Below, piece by piece: positions 9,868 through 19,025 of a DNA stretch of 64,000 nucleotides. The notes below the pieces were generated by a model. The model saw only the letters and a list, made by a program, of their open reading frames with translations. It had not been told where the DNA came from and did not search any database. Origin of the DNA: JBLHKS01 sp047620505 (GTDB lineage: Bacteria; Verrucomicrobiota; Verrucomicrobiia; Verrucomicrobiales; DEV007); NCBI GenBank assembly GCA_047620505.1, contig JBLHKS010000008.1, forward strand, positions 1 through 64,000, written 5' to 3'. The position numbers and the translations under genes are program-made. Each line of letters starts with the position of its first letter. Position 1 is the first letter of the stretch.

Positions 9868-10175
9868 TAGGCAGGCGTTCACTGAGCATCGCCAAGGCGC
9901 TGGGCTGCCGAGTTTTCGCAACCAGCAGCTGCTCGAAGAAAATCGCGAAGCTGAAGGAGCTCGGAGCGGACGGCGTCTGCGCGTTGATGGGCGTAAAGGG
10001 CGGGATCGAGAGAAATGTCAAAACCGTGGACATCCTTCGGAAAAATCTGTATCTGCAGGGGATTTTTGTCGGCTCTCGCGAGATGCAAAAGCAGATGGGC
10101 GCGTTTTTCGAGACGCACCAGATTCATCCGCTGATCTCGCATCGTTTCGGGAAGATTGTCGTCAATCTGGGCTGA
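9868..10175 (+). pseudogene. Remnant of a zinc-type (MDR) alcohol dehydrogenase
   Basis: Immediately after the MATE stop, a reading frame gives SIAKALGCRVFATSSCSKKIAK and LKELGADGV, the cofactor-binding fold of medium-chain dehydrogenases. A few codons later it gives KNLYLQGIFVGSREMQKQMG and a C-terminal HPLISHRFGKIVVNLG. The catalytic N-terminal two thirds are missing, and the segment between the Rossmann strand and the C-terminus is much too short, so at least two deletions have occurred. It contains a palindrome copy at 9924, read here as Ser-Ser-Cys. Confidence 0.75.
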
Positions 10176-10235
10176 CTTTTTCGAGGCGGACGTCTCCGAC
10201 TTGATCCTTGGCGAATCGCCGCCAGATTCGGCCAA

Positions 10236-11093
10236 ATGACGTTCCTCCGCTCAATCCTCGTCCTCGGCCGCGTTTCCAATTTACCAACGATCTGGGCAAA
10301 CGTGATCGCCGCCTGGATCGTGGCCGGCGGAGGCTGGACGATCGGCCTGGTTTGGGCCGGGATCGCCGGGAGTTTGCTCTACGTCGGCGGGATGACGCTG
10401 AACGATGCTTTCGATGCTAACTGGGATCGGGAACACGGAAAGGACCGGCCGATTTCGACGGGCAAGATCAACATTAACACGGTCTGGATTCTCGGCACAG
10501 CTTGGATGTGGGCGGGAGGCGCGATCTTCGTTTTCGTGGCCGGCGCGTTCTGGGGCTGGGTCATCGGGTTGGTGGCGGCCATCGTTCTTTACAACCTGCT
10601 CCACAAAAAATTCGCCTCCTCGATGTGGATCATGGGCCTGTGCCGAGGGCTGCTTTTTGTGACCGCCGCGACCTGCGCCTCCGATTCGCTCGTCCCCTCA
10701 CAAAACGTCATTTTCTGGGCGATCGCGCTGCTCGCCTACACCGCTGGCATCACCTACGCAGCTCGCGGCGAGGATACCCAGCAACCGATGAACGTCCGCG
10801 CGCTGGCGGCAATTCTTCTGTTTTTTCCGCTGCTGCTCGGCATCGTGATGTTCGCGAAATTCCCAGCACTCTGGACCGAAGCCCGCATCGGAGTCATTGC
10901 CCTGTTTCTGGCCTGGCTCGCGGTTTCCTACAGCAAACTGCCGAAAATTGGCGCTTTCGTCAGCTCGCTCATCGCCGGAATGGTGCTCATCGACGCGATC
11001 GCCGTGAGCACCTACAGCCTCGGTGGAGCTGCGCTCTGCGCCGCCGGGTTACCGCTCTGCCTTCTGCTTCAGAAGTTCATCCCTGCGACCTGA
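10236..11093 (+). CDS. UbiA family prenyltransferase
   Basis: A 285-residue membrane protein of eight or nine helices. It carries the first Asp-rich motif of UbiA enzymes, NDAFDANWDREHGKDRPIS (NDxxDxxxD). The second Asp-rich motif is not clear: the corresponding loop reads YNLLHKKFASSMW, and only GEDTQQP resembles it later. UbiA proteins transfer prenyl groups to aromatic or other acceptors in the membrane. The product (quinone, haem, or EboC-like) cannot be told from the context. It converges with hppA. Confidence 0.85.
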   Translation: MTFLRSILVLGRVSNLPTIWANVIAAWIVAGGGWTIGLVWAGIAGSLLYVGGMTLNDAFDANWDREHGKDRPISTGKININTVWILGTAWMWAGGAIFVFVAGAFWGWVIGLVAAIVLYNLLHKKFASSMWIMGLCRGLLFVTAATCASDSLVPSQNVIFWAIALLAYTAGITYAARGEDTQQPMNVRALAAILLFFPLLLGIVMFAKFPALWTEARIGVIALFLAWLAVSYSKLPKIGAFVSSLIAGMVLIDAIAVSTYSLGGAALCAAGLPLCLLLQKFIPAT

Positions 11094-11099
11094 CGGCTT

Positions 11100-11125
11100 G
11101 AATCGGCCAGCAGCTGCTGGCGCTC
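11100..11125. repeat. Intergenic 16-bp palindrome copy
   Basis: GCCAGCAGCTGCTGGC (11106-11121) lies between the convergent UbiA and hppA genes. It is one of the longest perfectly symmetrical copies, but no T-run follows on either strand. Confidence 0.9.
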
Positions 11126-11132
11126 GAACGCC

Positions 11133-13343
11133 CTATGCGATCATCCCGGCGATCACCAGCGCAGTGACCGCAATCAGCTTGAGCAAAATGTTCAGCGAGG
11201 GTCCGGAAGTGTCCTTGAACGGATCGCCAACGGTATCGCCGACGACCGAAGCTGCGTGAGCATCGGAACCCTTTTTGAGGATCACGCCGTCGACTTCTTC
11301 CTTGCCTTCTTCGATCATTTTCTTCGCGTTGTCCCAGGCACCGCCAGCGTTGGACTGGAAGATCGCGAGGAGCACACCACTGACGGTAACGCCAGCGAGA
11401 AGACCGCCGAGCATTTCCTTACCGCCGATGAATCCGACAAGCAGAGGGGCGGCAATCGCGAGAAGGCCAGGGGCGACCATTTCGCGGATCGAAGCCTTCG
11501 TGGAAATCGCGACGCACTCGCTGTACTGAGCTTTGCCGTCGGCAGCGTCGAAGATTTTGCGATCTTCGTCTGACCAATCGTCCATGTCTTTGTCAGGGTT
11601 GCGCTTCATCGCTTCAAGCGCCGCTTTCAACTCCGGAATGTTTTTGAACTGTCGGCGGACTTCCTCAATCATCGCCCTCGCCGCTCGTCCAACCGCATTC
11701 ATTGAAAGCGCTGAGAAAAGGAACGGCAGCATACCGCCTAGGAATAAGCCAGCCATGACGATCGGCTGAAGAATATCGATCACGTCCAGGTTCGCCGTTG
11801 TCTTGAACGCGGCGAAAAGTGCGAGCGCGGTGAGAGCCGCGGAACCGATCGCGAAGCCTTTGCCGATCGCAGCGGTCGTGTTGCCGACAGCGTCAAGTTT
11901 GTCCGTGCGTTCGCGGACTTCTTTGGGAAGGGCGGCCATTTCGGCGATCCCGCCTGCGTTGTCTGCGATCGGGCCGTAGGCGTCAACGGCGAGCTGGATA
12001 CCGGTGTTTGAAAGCATCCCGACAGCTGCGATGGCGATTCCGTAGAGGCCAGCGAGTTCGTAAGCGCCGATGATCGCGGCGGCGATGAGGATGATCGGGA
12101 GCGCGGTCGACATCATCCCAACACCGAGACCAGAAATGATGTTCGTGGCGCTGCCGGTGACGGATTGCCGAACGATCGAGCGGACCGGCGGTTTGCCGAA
12201 GCCGGTGTAGTATTCGGTAACGAGTCCAATCAGCAGTCCGGTGACGAGACCGATGATCGTGGCGAAGAAAACGCGAGTCGCCGAAACGGTCACGTCGCTC
12301 GCGACCCAGTCGCCACCTTCTGAAGTAGAGCCCGGAACCCAGACGCCGTTCGGAAGCAATCCGTGAATGATGAACCAACCCGCAACCAGCATGACGCCTG
12401 CCGAAACAAATTCGCCGATATTCAAGCCCGTTTGAGGATCTCCGCCGTCCTTGGTTCGAACGAAGAACGTTCCGATGATCGAAGCGATGATGCCGGCACC
12501 CGCGAGGGCCAGCGGAAGCAGCACGGCCGAGAGCCCGTTAACGCTGTCTGTGAAGCCCGGGATTGCCATGAAGGCGGCTCCGAGGACCATCGTTGCGATG
12601 ATCGAGCCGACGTAAGATTCGAAAAGGTCAGCGCCCATGCCCGCGACGTCGCCGACGTTATCGCCAACGTTGTCTGCGATCGTCGCCGGATTAAGCGGAT
12701 GATCTTCGGGAATCCCCGCTTCGACTTTTCCAACGAGGTCAGCGCCGACGTCAGCTGCTTTCGTGTAAATTCCACCGCCGACACGCGCAAACAGCGCGAC
12801 GGACGAAGCGCCAAACGAAAATCCTGTGATCAACTGAATCACTTTGGTGGCGGCCGCTTCATCGCCCATGCCGAAAATGCCGTTGTAAATCAAGAGCAGA
12901 CTGCCGAGCCCGAGGACGCCGAGTCCAACGACCGCGAGCCCCATGGCAGAGCCGCCAGCAAACGCGATTTGGAGTCCCTCAGCCAAGCCTTTGGTCGCAG
13001 CCTGCGTCGTGCGAACGTTCGCCTTGGTCGCGACGCGCATCCCGATGAATCCAGCCAAGCCGGAGAAAAACGCGCCCAGAATAAAGGAAACCGCGATGAT
13101 CGGGCTCGAATTCTCATCCATCGCTCCCATCGTCCCTAGCAGAATCGCCACGCAGACCACGAAGATCGCCAGAACTTTGTATTCGGCCTTCAGGAACGCC
13201 ATCGCGCCATCATAAATGTTCTTTGCGATGCCCTGCATTCGCTCGTTACCGGGGTCCTGTTTATCGACCCAGAACATGCGGTATAAAGTGAAAGCCAAGC
13301 CGGCGATGCCGAGGATGGGGAAGAGGTAAGCGATGGAACTCAT
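11133..13343 (-). CDS. hppA: Membrane-bound cation-pumping pyrophosphatase, K+-dependent type
   Basis: A 736-residue, roughly 16-helix protein. The substrate site is intact: DVGADLVGKVEAGIPEDHP, then NPATIADNVGDNVGDVAGM. The segment GNTTAAIGKGFAIGSAAL has Ala and Gly at the two positions that distinguish K+-dependent enzymes (K+-independent ones have Lys and Thr). The enzyme hydrolyses pyrophosphate and pumps H+ or Na+ out of the cytoplasm. The ion is not decided here, although many K+-dependent bacterial forms pump Na+. It is a single-gene unit, divergent from recJ. Confidence 0.96.
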   Translation of the reverse strand: MSSIAYLFPILGIAGLAFTLYRMFWVDKQDPGNERMQGIAKNIYDGAMAFLKAEYKVLAIFVVCVAILLGTMGAMDENSSPIIAVSFILGAFFSGLAGFIGMRVATKANVRTTQAATKGLAEGLQIAFAGGSAMGLAVVGLGVLGLGSLLLIYNGIFGMGDEAAATKVIQLITGFSFGASSVALFARVGGGIYTKAADVGADLVGKVEAGIPEDHPLNPATIADNVGDNVGDVAGMGADLFESYVGSIIATMVLGAAFMAIPGFTDSVNGLSAVLLPLALAGAGIIASIIGTFFVRTKDGGDPQTGLNIGEFVSAGVMLVAGWFIIHGLLPNGVWVPGSTSEGGDWVASDVTVSATRVFFATIIGLVTGLLIGLVTEYYTGFGKPPVRSIVRQSVTGSATNIISGLGVGMMSTALPIILIAAAIIGAYELAGLYGIAIAAVGMLSNTGIQLAVDAYGPIADNAGGIAEMAALPKEVRERTDKLDAVGNTTAAIGKGFAIGSAALTALALFAAFKTTANLDVIDILQPIVMAGLFLGGMLPFLFSALSMNAVGRAARAMIEEVRRQFKNIPELKAALEAMKRNPDKDMDDWSDEDRKIFDAADGKAQYSECVAISTKASIREMVAPGLLAIAAPLLVGFIGGKEMLGGLLAGVTVSGVLLAIFQSNAGGAWDNAKKMIEEGKEEVDGVILKKGSDAHAASVVGDTVGDPFKDTSGPSLNILLKLIAVTALVIAGMIA

Positions 13344-13543
13344 TCAGAAACGTAGTGACGATTTTTTGGAAAGGCGGATGGTAACGGCTTTTTCGCTCTC
13401 GACTACTCGGAAATTACTCGAATTTCATTGTGAATCGTTTCAGCAGCTGCTGATGGAAAAAGTCCCGCAAAGACGGCAATCCCACGTCTTTCTACGTTTT
13501 ATCTTTTCAAAGAAACGCTCCTCGCAAACAATGAAGCTTCATT
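13344..13543. other. hppA / recJ divergent region with a palindrome copy
   Basis: About 200 bp without a gene. It holds CAGCAGCTGCTG (13441-13452) and, at its right end, an 18-bp perfect palindrome that touches the recJ start. A TTCATTGT half-site matching one arm of that palindrome occurs at 13424-13431. Confidence 0.7.
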
Positions 13544-13545
13544 GT
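13528..13545. promoter_or_regulatory. 18-bp perfect palindrome overlapping the recJ start
   Basis: ACAATGAAGCTTCATTGT is fully symmetrical and ends on the first two bases of the chosen GTG start of recJ. It could be an operator or an mRNA hairpin occluding initiation. Nothing ties it to a known regulator. Confidence 0.5.
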
Positions 13546-15238
13546 GGGCAATCAGGTGGCAAAATGGATCGTCCGGGATCGACCGGAAAGGGAACTGGCG
13601 GAAGCAATCGGCAGGGAGTTCGGGTTGCGTCCGCTTGTCGCCGAATTGATCCTGCAACGCGGCTTCACGGAGCCCGATGACATCGCTCAATTCCTCCAGC
13701 CGAGGCTGAACGACCTCGCAGACCCGTTTCTGCTTCCGAATATGGAGGCGGCCGTCACGCGAATTTTCAAAGCGATCGACGACAAGGAATCCGTCGTGAT
13801 TTACGGCGACTACGACGTCGATGGCGTCACTTCGCTCACCCTGCTTCACGCGACTTTGCTCGCCTACGGCCTGAATGCTCGGACGTTTCTTCCGCATCGA
13901 ATGGACGAGGGCTACGGCCTCAGCGAGCAGGGAATCGAGCGCTGTCTTTCGGAATTCAGCCCTTCGCTGATCATCGCGGTCGACTGCGGCACCTCGTCGA
14001 TCGGGCCGATCACCAACCTTCGCGAAGCCGGGATCGACGTCGTCATTTTCGATCACCACGAGTGCAGTCCGGAAGGCCAGCCACCCGCAGTCGCCCTCGT
14101 GAATCCCAAGCTCGGGGACGATTTTCACTATCTCTGTAGCGTCGGCGTGGTCTTCAAACTCGCCCACGGCATGCTCAAGCGCCGCCGGATCGACTTGGAT
14201 CTGCGCGATTGGATGGACATCATCGCCCTCGGAACCGTCGCCGATCTCGTGCCTCTCGTGGACGAAAACCGAACGCTCGTCCGCAAAGGCCTGGAGCAGT
14301 TGGAGCGCTCAAATCGGCCAGGAATCGCTCACTTAAAGCAGGTCGCCGGCGTCAGCGGGCGGATGCACAGCTACGATATCGGATTCAAGTTAGGCCCTCG
14401 TCTCAACGCATCGGGCAGGCTCGACACCGCGCAGGCCTCGCTCGATTTATTGATGTGTGAGGACGACGCTGAAGCTCGCGTCCTCGCAGAATTTCTCGAC
14501 ACCCAGAATCGCAGCCGCCAGGAGGTCGAAGGCCGAATCAAAGACGAGGCGTTAGCCATGCTGGAGCGCTTCAATCCGAAGCGCGAACCCGGCATCGTGC
14601 TCGCCAGTTCCGACTGGCACCCAGGCGTCGTCGGCATCGTCGCCTCGCGCGTTTCCAAAGGCTACCACCGACCGACTTTCATCATTGCGATCGATGAAAA
14701 CGGGATCGGCAAAGGCAGCGGGCGCAGCATCCCGGGCGTGTCGCTCGTCGCGGCGATCGAGGCCTGCGGCGACCTGCTCGAAGCTGGCGGCGGGCACGAA
14801 ATGGCCGCCGGATTGTCGGTTCGTGAGGAAAATCTCGATGCGTTTCGCGAACGTTTTCAAGAGTGGATTCGCGAGACGACCGACCAGCAGCTGCTGCGGC
14901 CGAAACTGGAGATCGATCTCATCGCGACGTTCGATCAGCTGGATCTCGACTTGCTTGAAAGCTACGAAATGGTGCATCCGTTAGGAATGCAAAACCCGCC
15001 GCCGCTGTTCGCCAGTTTCGGCGTCCAACTCGCCCAGGCACCGAGAGTGATCAAGGACAAGCACCTGCGATTGAAAATGCATCAAAACGGTCACCAGATC
15101 GAGGCGATGTACTTCAACGCTTCGGAAAAAGATCTCCCTCGCCTGCCCTGGGACGTGGCCTACAAAATCGATCGAAATATTTATCGCGGCCGAGTCAGCG
15201 TGGGCGTGACGATCGAAGCGATTCGCGCAGCCAAGTGA
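13544..15238 (+). CDS. recJ: Single-stranded-DNA-specific exonuclease RecJ
   Basis: The 564-residue protein carries the DHH phosphoesterase motifs in order: YGDYDVDGVTS, AVDCGTS, FDHHECS and GRLDTA, followed by the DHHA1 domain (GKGSGRSIPGVSL, GGGHEMAAGLSV). This length is typical of RecJ. It degrades single-stranded DNA 5'-3' in recombination and mismatch repair. The start is a GTG (alternative GTG at 13556) without a clear Shine-Dalgarno, overlapping an 18-bp palindrome. An MBL-fold nuclease-like gene follows after 6 bp, suggesting an operon. Confidence 0.95.
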   Translation: MGNQVAKWIVRDRPERELAEAIGREFGLRPLVAELILQRGFTEPDDIAQFLQPRLNDLADPFLLPNMEAAVTRIFKAIDDKESVVIYGDYDVDGVTSLTLLHATLLAYGLNARTFLPHRMDEGYGLSEQGIERCLSEFSPSLIIAVDCGTSSIGPITNLREAGIDVVIFDHHECSPEGQPPAVALVNPKLGDDFHYLCSVGVVFKLAHGMLKRRRIDLDLRDWMDIIALGTVADLVPLVDENRTLVRKGLEQLERSNRPGIAHLKQVAGVSGRMHSYDIGFKLGPRLNASGRLDTAQASLDLLMCEDDAEARVLAEFLDTQNRSRQEVEGRIKDEALAMLERFNPKREPGIVLASSDWHPGVVGIVASRVSKGYHRPTFIIAIDENGIGKGSGRSIPGVSLVAAIEACGDLLEAGGGHEMAAGLSVREENLDAFRERFQEWIRETTDQQLLRPKLEIDLIATFDQLDLDLLESYEMVHPLGMQNPPPLFASFGVQLAQAPRVIKDKHLRLKMHQNGHQIEAMYFNASEKDLPRLPWDVAYKIDRNIYRGRVSVGVTIEAIRAAK

Positions 15239-15244
15239 TTGGTC

Positions 15245-16249
15245 ATGGCCGTTGGCGAAATCGAAATCGAGTACCAGCGCGGTGTTCGACTGCCGGAACT
15301 CGATCTCTGGCTCGATCCACATCGCGCTAAGCCGCGAGCCTTCGTCTCTCATGCGCATGCCGATCACGTCGCGCCGCACCAGGAATCGATCTGCTCGACG
15401 ATCACGAAAACTCTCGTCAAAAAGCGTTTCCGCGGCCGCGGTGAAATCACCGGATACGAGTTTGGCGAGATTTTCGAACAGAACGGATTTCGCCAGCAGC
15501 TGCTACCGGCGGGCCACATTCTCGGCTCCGCTCAATATTTCGTCGAGCGCCTGAGCGACGGTGCGAGCCTGCTTTTCTCCGGCGATTTCAAGCTGCGACC
15601 CGGCGTTTCCTGCCAGCCCGCAGAGCCGATCCACGCGGACATCCTCATCATGGAAACGACCTACGGCGTGCCGAAATATCGTCTGCCGCCGACCGAAGAA
15701 GTGCTCGATGACCTCGTCCGATTCTTGCGCGAGTCGATCGAAGCTAAGAAAATCCCGATGATCGCGGCCTACTCGCTTGGGAAGGCGCAGGAGGTGTTGA
15801 TCGCCGTCGGCCAACGCGCGCCGGAGCTGAAATTCGTCCTCCACAACGCCGTCGCCGAGATGACGAAAATCTATGAAGATTTCGGCTACGAAACGCCGTC
15901 CTGGTCGACCCTCGGAGCCGAATCTGAGCTCGCAGGTCAGGTCGTGATCGCACCGCCGAACACGATGCGCTCGGAGTTGCTTCAGGCCGTGGAGAATCGC
16001 GCAACGGCGATGATCAGCGGCTGGGGAGTCGACCCGAGCGCGAAATATCGATACCGGGTCGACGGCATCTTCCCGCTGTCCGATCACGCTGACTACGACG
16101 ATCTCGTTCGCTACGTCGAGCTGGTTCAGCCGAAGCGCGTTTTGACGATGCACGGGTTCGCCAAGGAATTCGCGAGCGATCTGCGCTCACGTGGCTGGGA
16201 AGCCTGGACGCTGGGCGGCGAGGACCAGCTGGAGTTGAAATTTGGTTAG
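15245..16249 (+). CDS. MBL-fold metallo-hydrolase, exonuclease/RNA-processing type
   Basis: A 334-residue protein with SHAHADHV (metal site), AGHILGSAQY, LFSGDF and PLSDHADYDDL, plus LTMHGF near the end. These blocks match MBL-fold nucleases of the beta-CASP and ligase-associated DNA exonuclease types rather than beta-lactamases or glyoxalases. The ATG at 15245 is preferred over an upstream TTG. Being 6 bp after recJ suggests a role in DNA end processing, but this is inference. No ligase or Lhr-like helicase partner is visible. It overlaps the convergent gene by 4 bp at the stops. Confidence 0.8.
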   Translation: MAVGEIEIEYQRGVRLPELDLWLDPHRAKPRAFVSHAHADHVAPHQESICSTITKTLVKKRFRGRGEITGYEFGEIFEQNGFRQQLLPAGHILGSAQYFVERLSDGASLLFSGDFKLRPGVSCQPAEPIHADILIMETTYGVPKYRLPPTEEVLDDLVRFLRESIEAKKIPMIAAYSLGKAQEVLIAVGQRAPELKFVLHNAVAEMTKIYEDFGYETPSWSTLGAESELAGQVVIAPPNTMRSELLQAVENRATAMISGWGVDPSAKYRYRVDGIFPLSDHADYDDLVRYVELVQPKRVLTMHGFAKEFASDLRSRGWEAWTLGGEDQLELKFG

Positions 16250-17760
16250 CCGTGATCTGCCAGAATCACCTGAGCACAATTGTAGCCCGGCAGCCCAGTG
16301 ACGTTTCCGCCCGGATGACAGCTGCCGCCGCAGAGGTAGAGGCCGTCGATCGCCGTTCGGTAGGCTCCGGCTCCAGAAAACGGCCGATTGAAGCCGACCT
16401 GGCCGTGAGCGAAAGCTCCGACTAACAAATCACCCTCGCGCATGTTCGGAAGTCGGCGCTCGGTGTCGAGCGGGCTGGAAACCAACCAGTCGACCACGGC
16501 GCTCTCGAGATTCGGCGCAAACTTCCGCCACTCAGCAAGGATCACTTCGCCGTGCGCTGACTTCCGTTCGTCCCAGTTCAAGCGGTAGGGAAGTTTTTCC
16601 CACATGAACGCTGTGTGCTTGTCAGGAGGCGACTGGGTCGAGTCGAATTGCGACGGGCAGCTGCCCCACATCACGCGGCTTGGCGGGATTTCGCCGCGTT
16701 TGTGGCTGGCGACGATCTCCTCAAACTGCGCGATGTCGCGAACGCCAGTCACGACCATCAGCGCCTCGTCCGCCGCTGAATTCGCGTAACGCGGCGGCTC
16801 GGAAAGATTCACGTTCAGCGCGAAAAGCGGCGCGAGCAGGTTGTATCGAAAATTCTCGGCCTTCCCGCGCCAACCGACCGGCAGCTGCTGGGGTTCGAGC
16901 AGCTCGAGAAACGTCTGCTGCGGGTTCAGGCCGGAGGCGACGAACTTCCGCGCTTTGAAAACTCCGCGGTCAGTTTCCACGGTCAGGCCATCGATTTTCG
17001 TGGGTGTCGTGTCAGGAAAAATTCGCCCGCCGGCTTCCTCGATTGCTGAGACCAGCGCCTTCGCGAGATTCGCGGATCCGCCCGCACACATCTGGGCTTT
17101 GCCGTCGCTCGCGAGCAGCGCCGGGATGTGGTGGCCGAAGCCTCGAACGGTCAGGTCGACTTCGCGCAGACCGTTGAAAAAAAGCAGCGCTGCCTGGACG
17201 AACGGATGCCGAAATTCCCGCTGAACGAATTCGAGCGGCGACAACTCGGCCGTTTCCAGAAGCAGTCGGCCGTGAGCGGTTTCGCGGAGCTGCCGTTCGC
17301 GTTCAGCGGGCGGCAACGGCGGGCGCTGGGCTTCGGGCTCGAGGATTTCGCGGACGATCGGCTGGAAACGCGTTCGCCAGGTTTTGAGCGTCTCGGCGTC
17401 GCGGCTGTCGACTTTTTCGAAGCTTGTCAGGGTGTCGTCGAAGTTCGTCCGCCACTCCAGCAGCTGCTGGCCGTCATCCGAAATCACGGCGACGTTCAAA
17501 TCCGGCTGAAGGTAGCTCGCGCCGTGCCGCTCGAGCTCAAGTTCGCGAAACCAAGGCATCCGCGTGATCCCGCGGTGAAAAAACGAATGCGTGTTGTGGA
17601 GAAACCCGGAACTCTCAGGCCACTCGACCGTCGCCAACCCGCCGCCGATCGTCGGACCTTGCTCAAGACAGACGACGTCGAGGCCTGCCTTCGCCAAATA
17701 AGCCTGAAGCACGAGGCTGTTGTGGCCGGAGCCGAGAATGATGCCGTCGACCGTTTCCAT
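16246..17760 (-). CDS. CrtI/PYROXD2-like FAD-dependent oxidoreductase
   Basis: From the ATG at 17760 it encodes 504 residues. A dinucleotide-binding motif lies at the N-terminus (DGIILGSGHNSLVLQAYLAK, then VVCLEQGPTIGGGLAT), and the C-terminus is YLCGGSCHPGGNVTGLPGYN, typical of phytoene-desaturase-like and PYROXD2 proteins. The reaction is unknown; no carotenoid genes are in the window. The frame is open through the upstream REP-like repeat, so the start is chosen from the conserved beta-alpha-beta fold. Confidence 0.87.
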   Translation of the reverse strand: METVDGIILGSGHNSLVLQAYLAKAGLDVVCLEQGPTIGGGLATVEWPESSGFLHNTHSFFHRGITRMPWFRELELERHGASYLQPDLNVAVISDDGQQLLEWRTNFDDTLTSFEKVDSRDAETLKTWRTRFQPIVREILEPEAQRPPLPPAERERQLRETAHGRLLLETAELSPLEFVQREFRHPFVQAALLFFNGLREVDLTVRGFGHHIPALLASDGKAQMCAGGSANLAKALVSAIEEAGGRIFPDTTPTKIDGLTVETDRGVFKARKFVASGLNPQQTFLELLEPQQLPVGWRGKAENFRYNLLAPLFALNVNLSEPPRYANSAADEALMVVTGVRDIAQFEEIVASHKRGEIPPSRVMWGSCPSQFDSTQSPPDKHTAFMWEKLPYRLNWDERKSAHGEVILAEWRKFAPNLESAVVDWLVSSPLDTERRLPNMREGDLLVGAFAHGQVGFNRPFSGAGAYRTAIDGLYLCGGSCHPGGNVTGLPGYNCAQVILADHG

Positions 17761-17773
17761 TGTTTCCAGAAGC

Positions 17774-17845
17774 GGAGCACGGATGTCCACATCCGTCCGT
17801 CGTTTTTTCGATTCCGAACAAGACAGACGTGGACGACCGTGCTCC
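17774..17845. repeat. Imperfect inverted repeat (REP-like), 24-bp arms
   Basis: Left arm 17774-17797 begins GGAGCACGG and contains GTCCAC. Right arm 17822-17845 is its reverse complement with four mismatches (ends ACCGTGCTCC). A 24-nt spacer lies between. It sits 14 bp upstream of the oxidoreductase start, between two genes on the same strand. Its size and position resemble REP or small MITE elements. Confidence 0.6.
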
Positions 17846-17902
17846 ACCAGAAATATTCGCGATCATCGGCCTGTCCAAAAAGTGCGAGGGGAGCAGAGCA
17901 AC

Positions 17903-18844
17903 TCAAACCTTCTTCATGAACCCCTTTCGGTAGACAAAAAAGCTGATGACCGACATCAGGACGAAAGTCCCGCCCACGATCGCGGTCCAGAAACCCAATT
18001 CGGTTTTCGTGTTCGCCTTGTAATCGAAGAGGTGAACCACGGTCGCCAGAGGCAGATTCATTTCGGTCGTCATGTGCTCGCTGACGTCGTCCGGCACGCC
18101 TTCCCAGAGGACGTTTCGCAGCACACCGGGAATCTCGGGCGCACCACGAAGCTCAGCCAAATCTGCCTTCTTGCACTGGATCACGAGATGGACATTCTGG
18201 TCGTCAGGCCCGGCCGGATCGATCACCGGCACGAAGAAGTCGACCGAGGTGGTCGACGTGCCTTTGCGCGTCGTCGTCGTCGTCAACTCGGTCGCGAAAT
18301 CGACCGCTGCGACGGCGCGATTCAGAGTCAGGTTTCGGGTGTTCGGTAGCTGATCGGTTGCGAGCTGAGCGGCGGCGACATCGGCGTGGCCGGAGTCGAA
18401 TCCGTGGATGAAAGCGGGCAGGCCGATGATCGCGAGCACGAGGGTTACGATCGGGACGAGCGCGACGAGCACCCACTTGTGAGTTTTCGACGTGCCCATA
18501 ATTTTGCGCGCCTCAAGCGGGTCCATCCGGCGGATGTCGGCCTCCGGTTTAGCGGTGACGATCGCGTCCACAGCATCGCGGAAACCCGCTTCGCCCGCTT
18601 TGGCCGGGAACCGATGGGATTTCAATTTTCCGCCCGGCAGCTGCTGGCAGAGAATCAGCTCGTCCATCCCTGCTGACTCGAGCCGTTGGACGAAAATGTG
18701 GCGAAGCTGTTCCAGCGGAAAGTTGATTTTTCGCAGGCCGATTTTGGCGCGGATTTCGTGAGCGGTCAGCTCGATCTTGTGCGTGAAGCCGGCGGCGACG
18801 GCGTATTCGAATTTCTGGACGGGTTCGGTGGGATCCTGGAGCAT
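17903..18844 (-). CDS. Conserved membrane protein of unknown function
   Basis: I do not recognise the family. From the ATG at 18844 (MLQDPTEPVQKFEY) it has 313 residues: a cytoplasmic N-terminal domain of about 115 residues, a hydrophobic helix (WVLVALVPIVTLVLAIIGL), a central extracytoplasmic domain with a Thr-rich stretch encoded by a GTC run, and a second helix near the C-terminus (GFWTAIVGGTFVLMSVISFF) before a basic tail. The layout suggests a membrane-anchored sensor or scaffold. A frame open upstream as far as 19000 is unlikely to be translated. Confidence 0.7.
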   Translation of the reverse strand: MLQDPTEPVQKFEYAVAAGFTHKIELTAHEIRAKIGLRKINFPLEQLRHIFVQRLESAGMDELILCQQLPGGKLKSHRFPAKAGEAGFRDAVDAIVTAKPEADIRRMDPLEARKIMGTSKTHKWVLVALVPIVTLVLAIIGLPAFIHGFDSGHADVAAAQLATDQLPNTRNLTLNRAVAAVDFATELTTTTTRKGTSTTSVDFFVPVIDPAGPDDQNVHLVIQCKKADLAELRGAPEIPGVLRNVLWEGVPDDVSEHMTTEMNLPLATVVHLFDYKANTKTELGFWTAIVGGTFVLMSVISFFVYRKGFMKKV

Positions 18845-19025
18845 TTTTCTGGTCGTTTTGGTTTCCCGCTTCTGAGCGAGAAAACGACCCGGGTTACAGC
18901 CGACCGTGAACTTTCTGGAATTTCTCAGCCGCCCGCGGCCACAGACTGACAACACCGCTACGAACGATTTCGAGAGCTTTTCCTTCCAGAGGTGCCACAA
19001 TTGGCGCTCGATTTTTCTCTGACTG

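Noticed and set aside
16655..16666. GGGCAGCTGCCC palindrome
   Set aside because: Shares only CAGCTG with the iterated word and occurs once; treated as chance.
18265..18290. GTC trinucleotide run
   Set aside because: A short coding microsatellite (five Thr) in the membrane protein; in frame and unremarkable.
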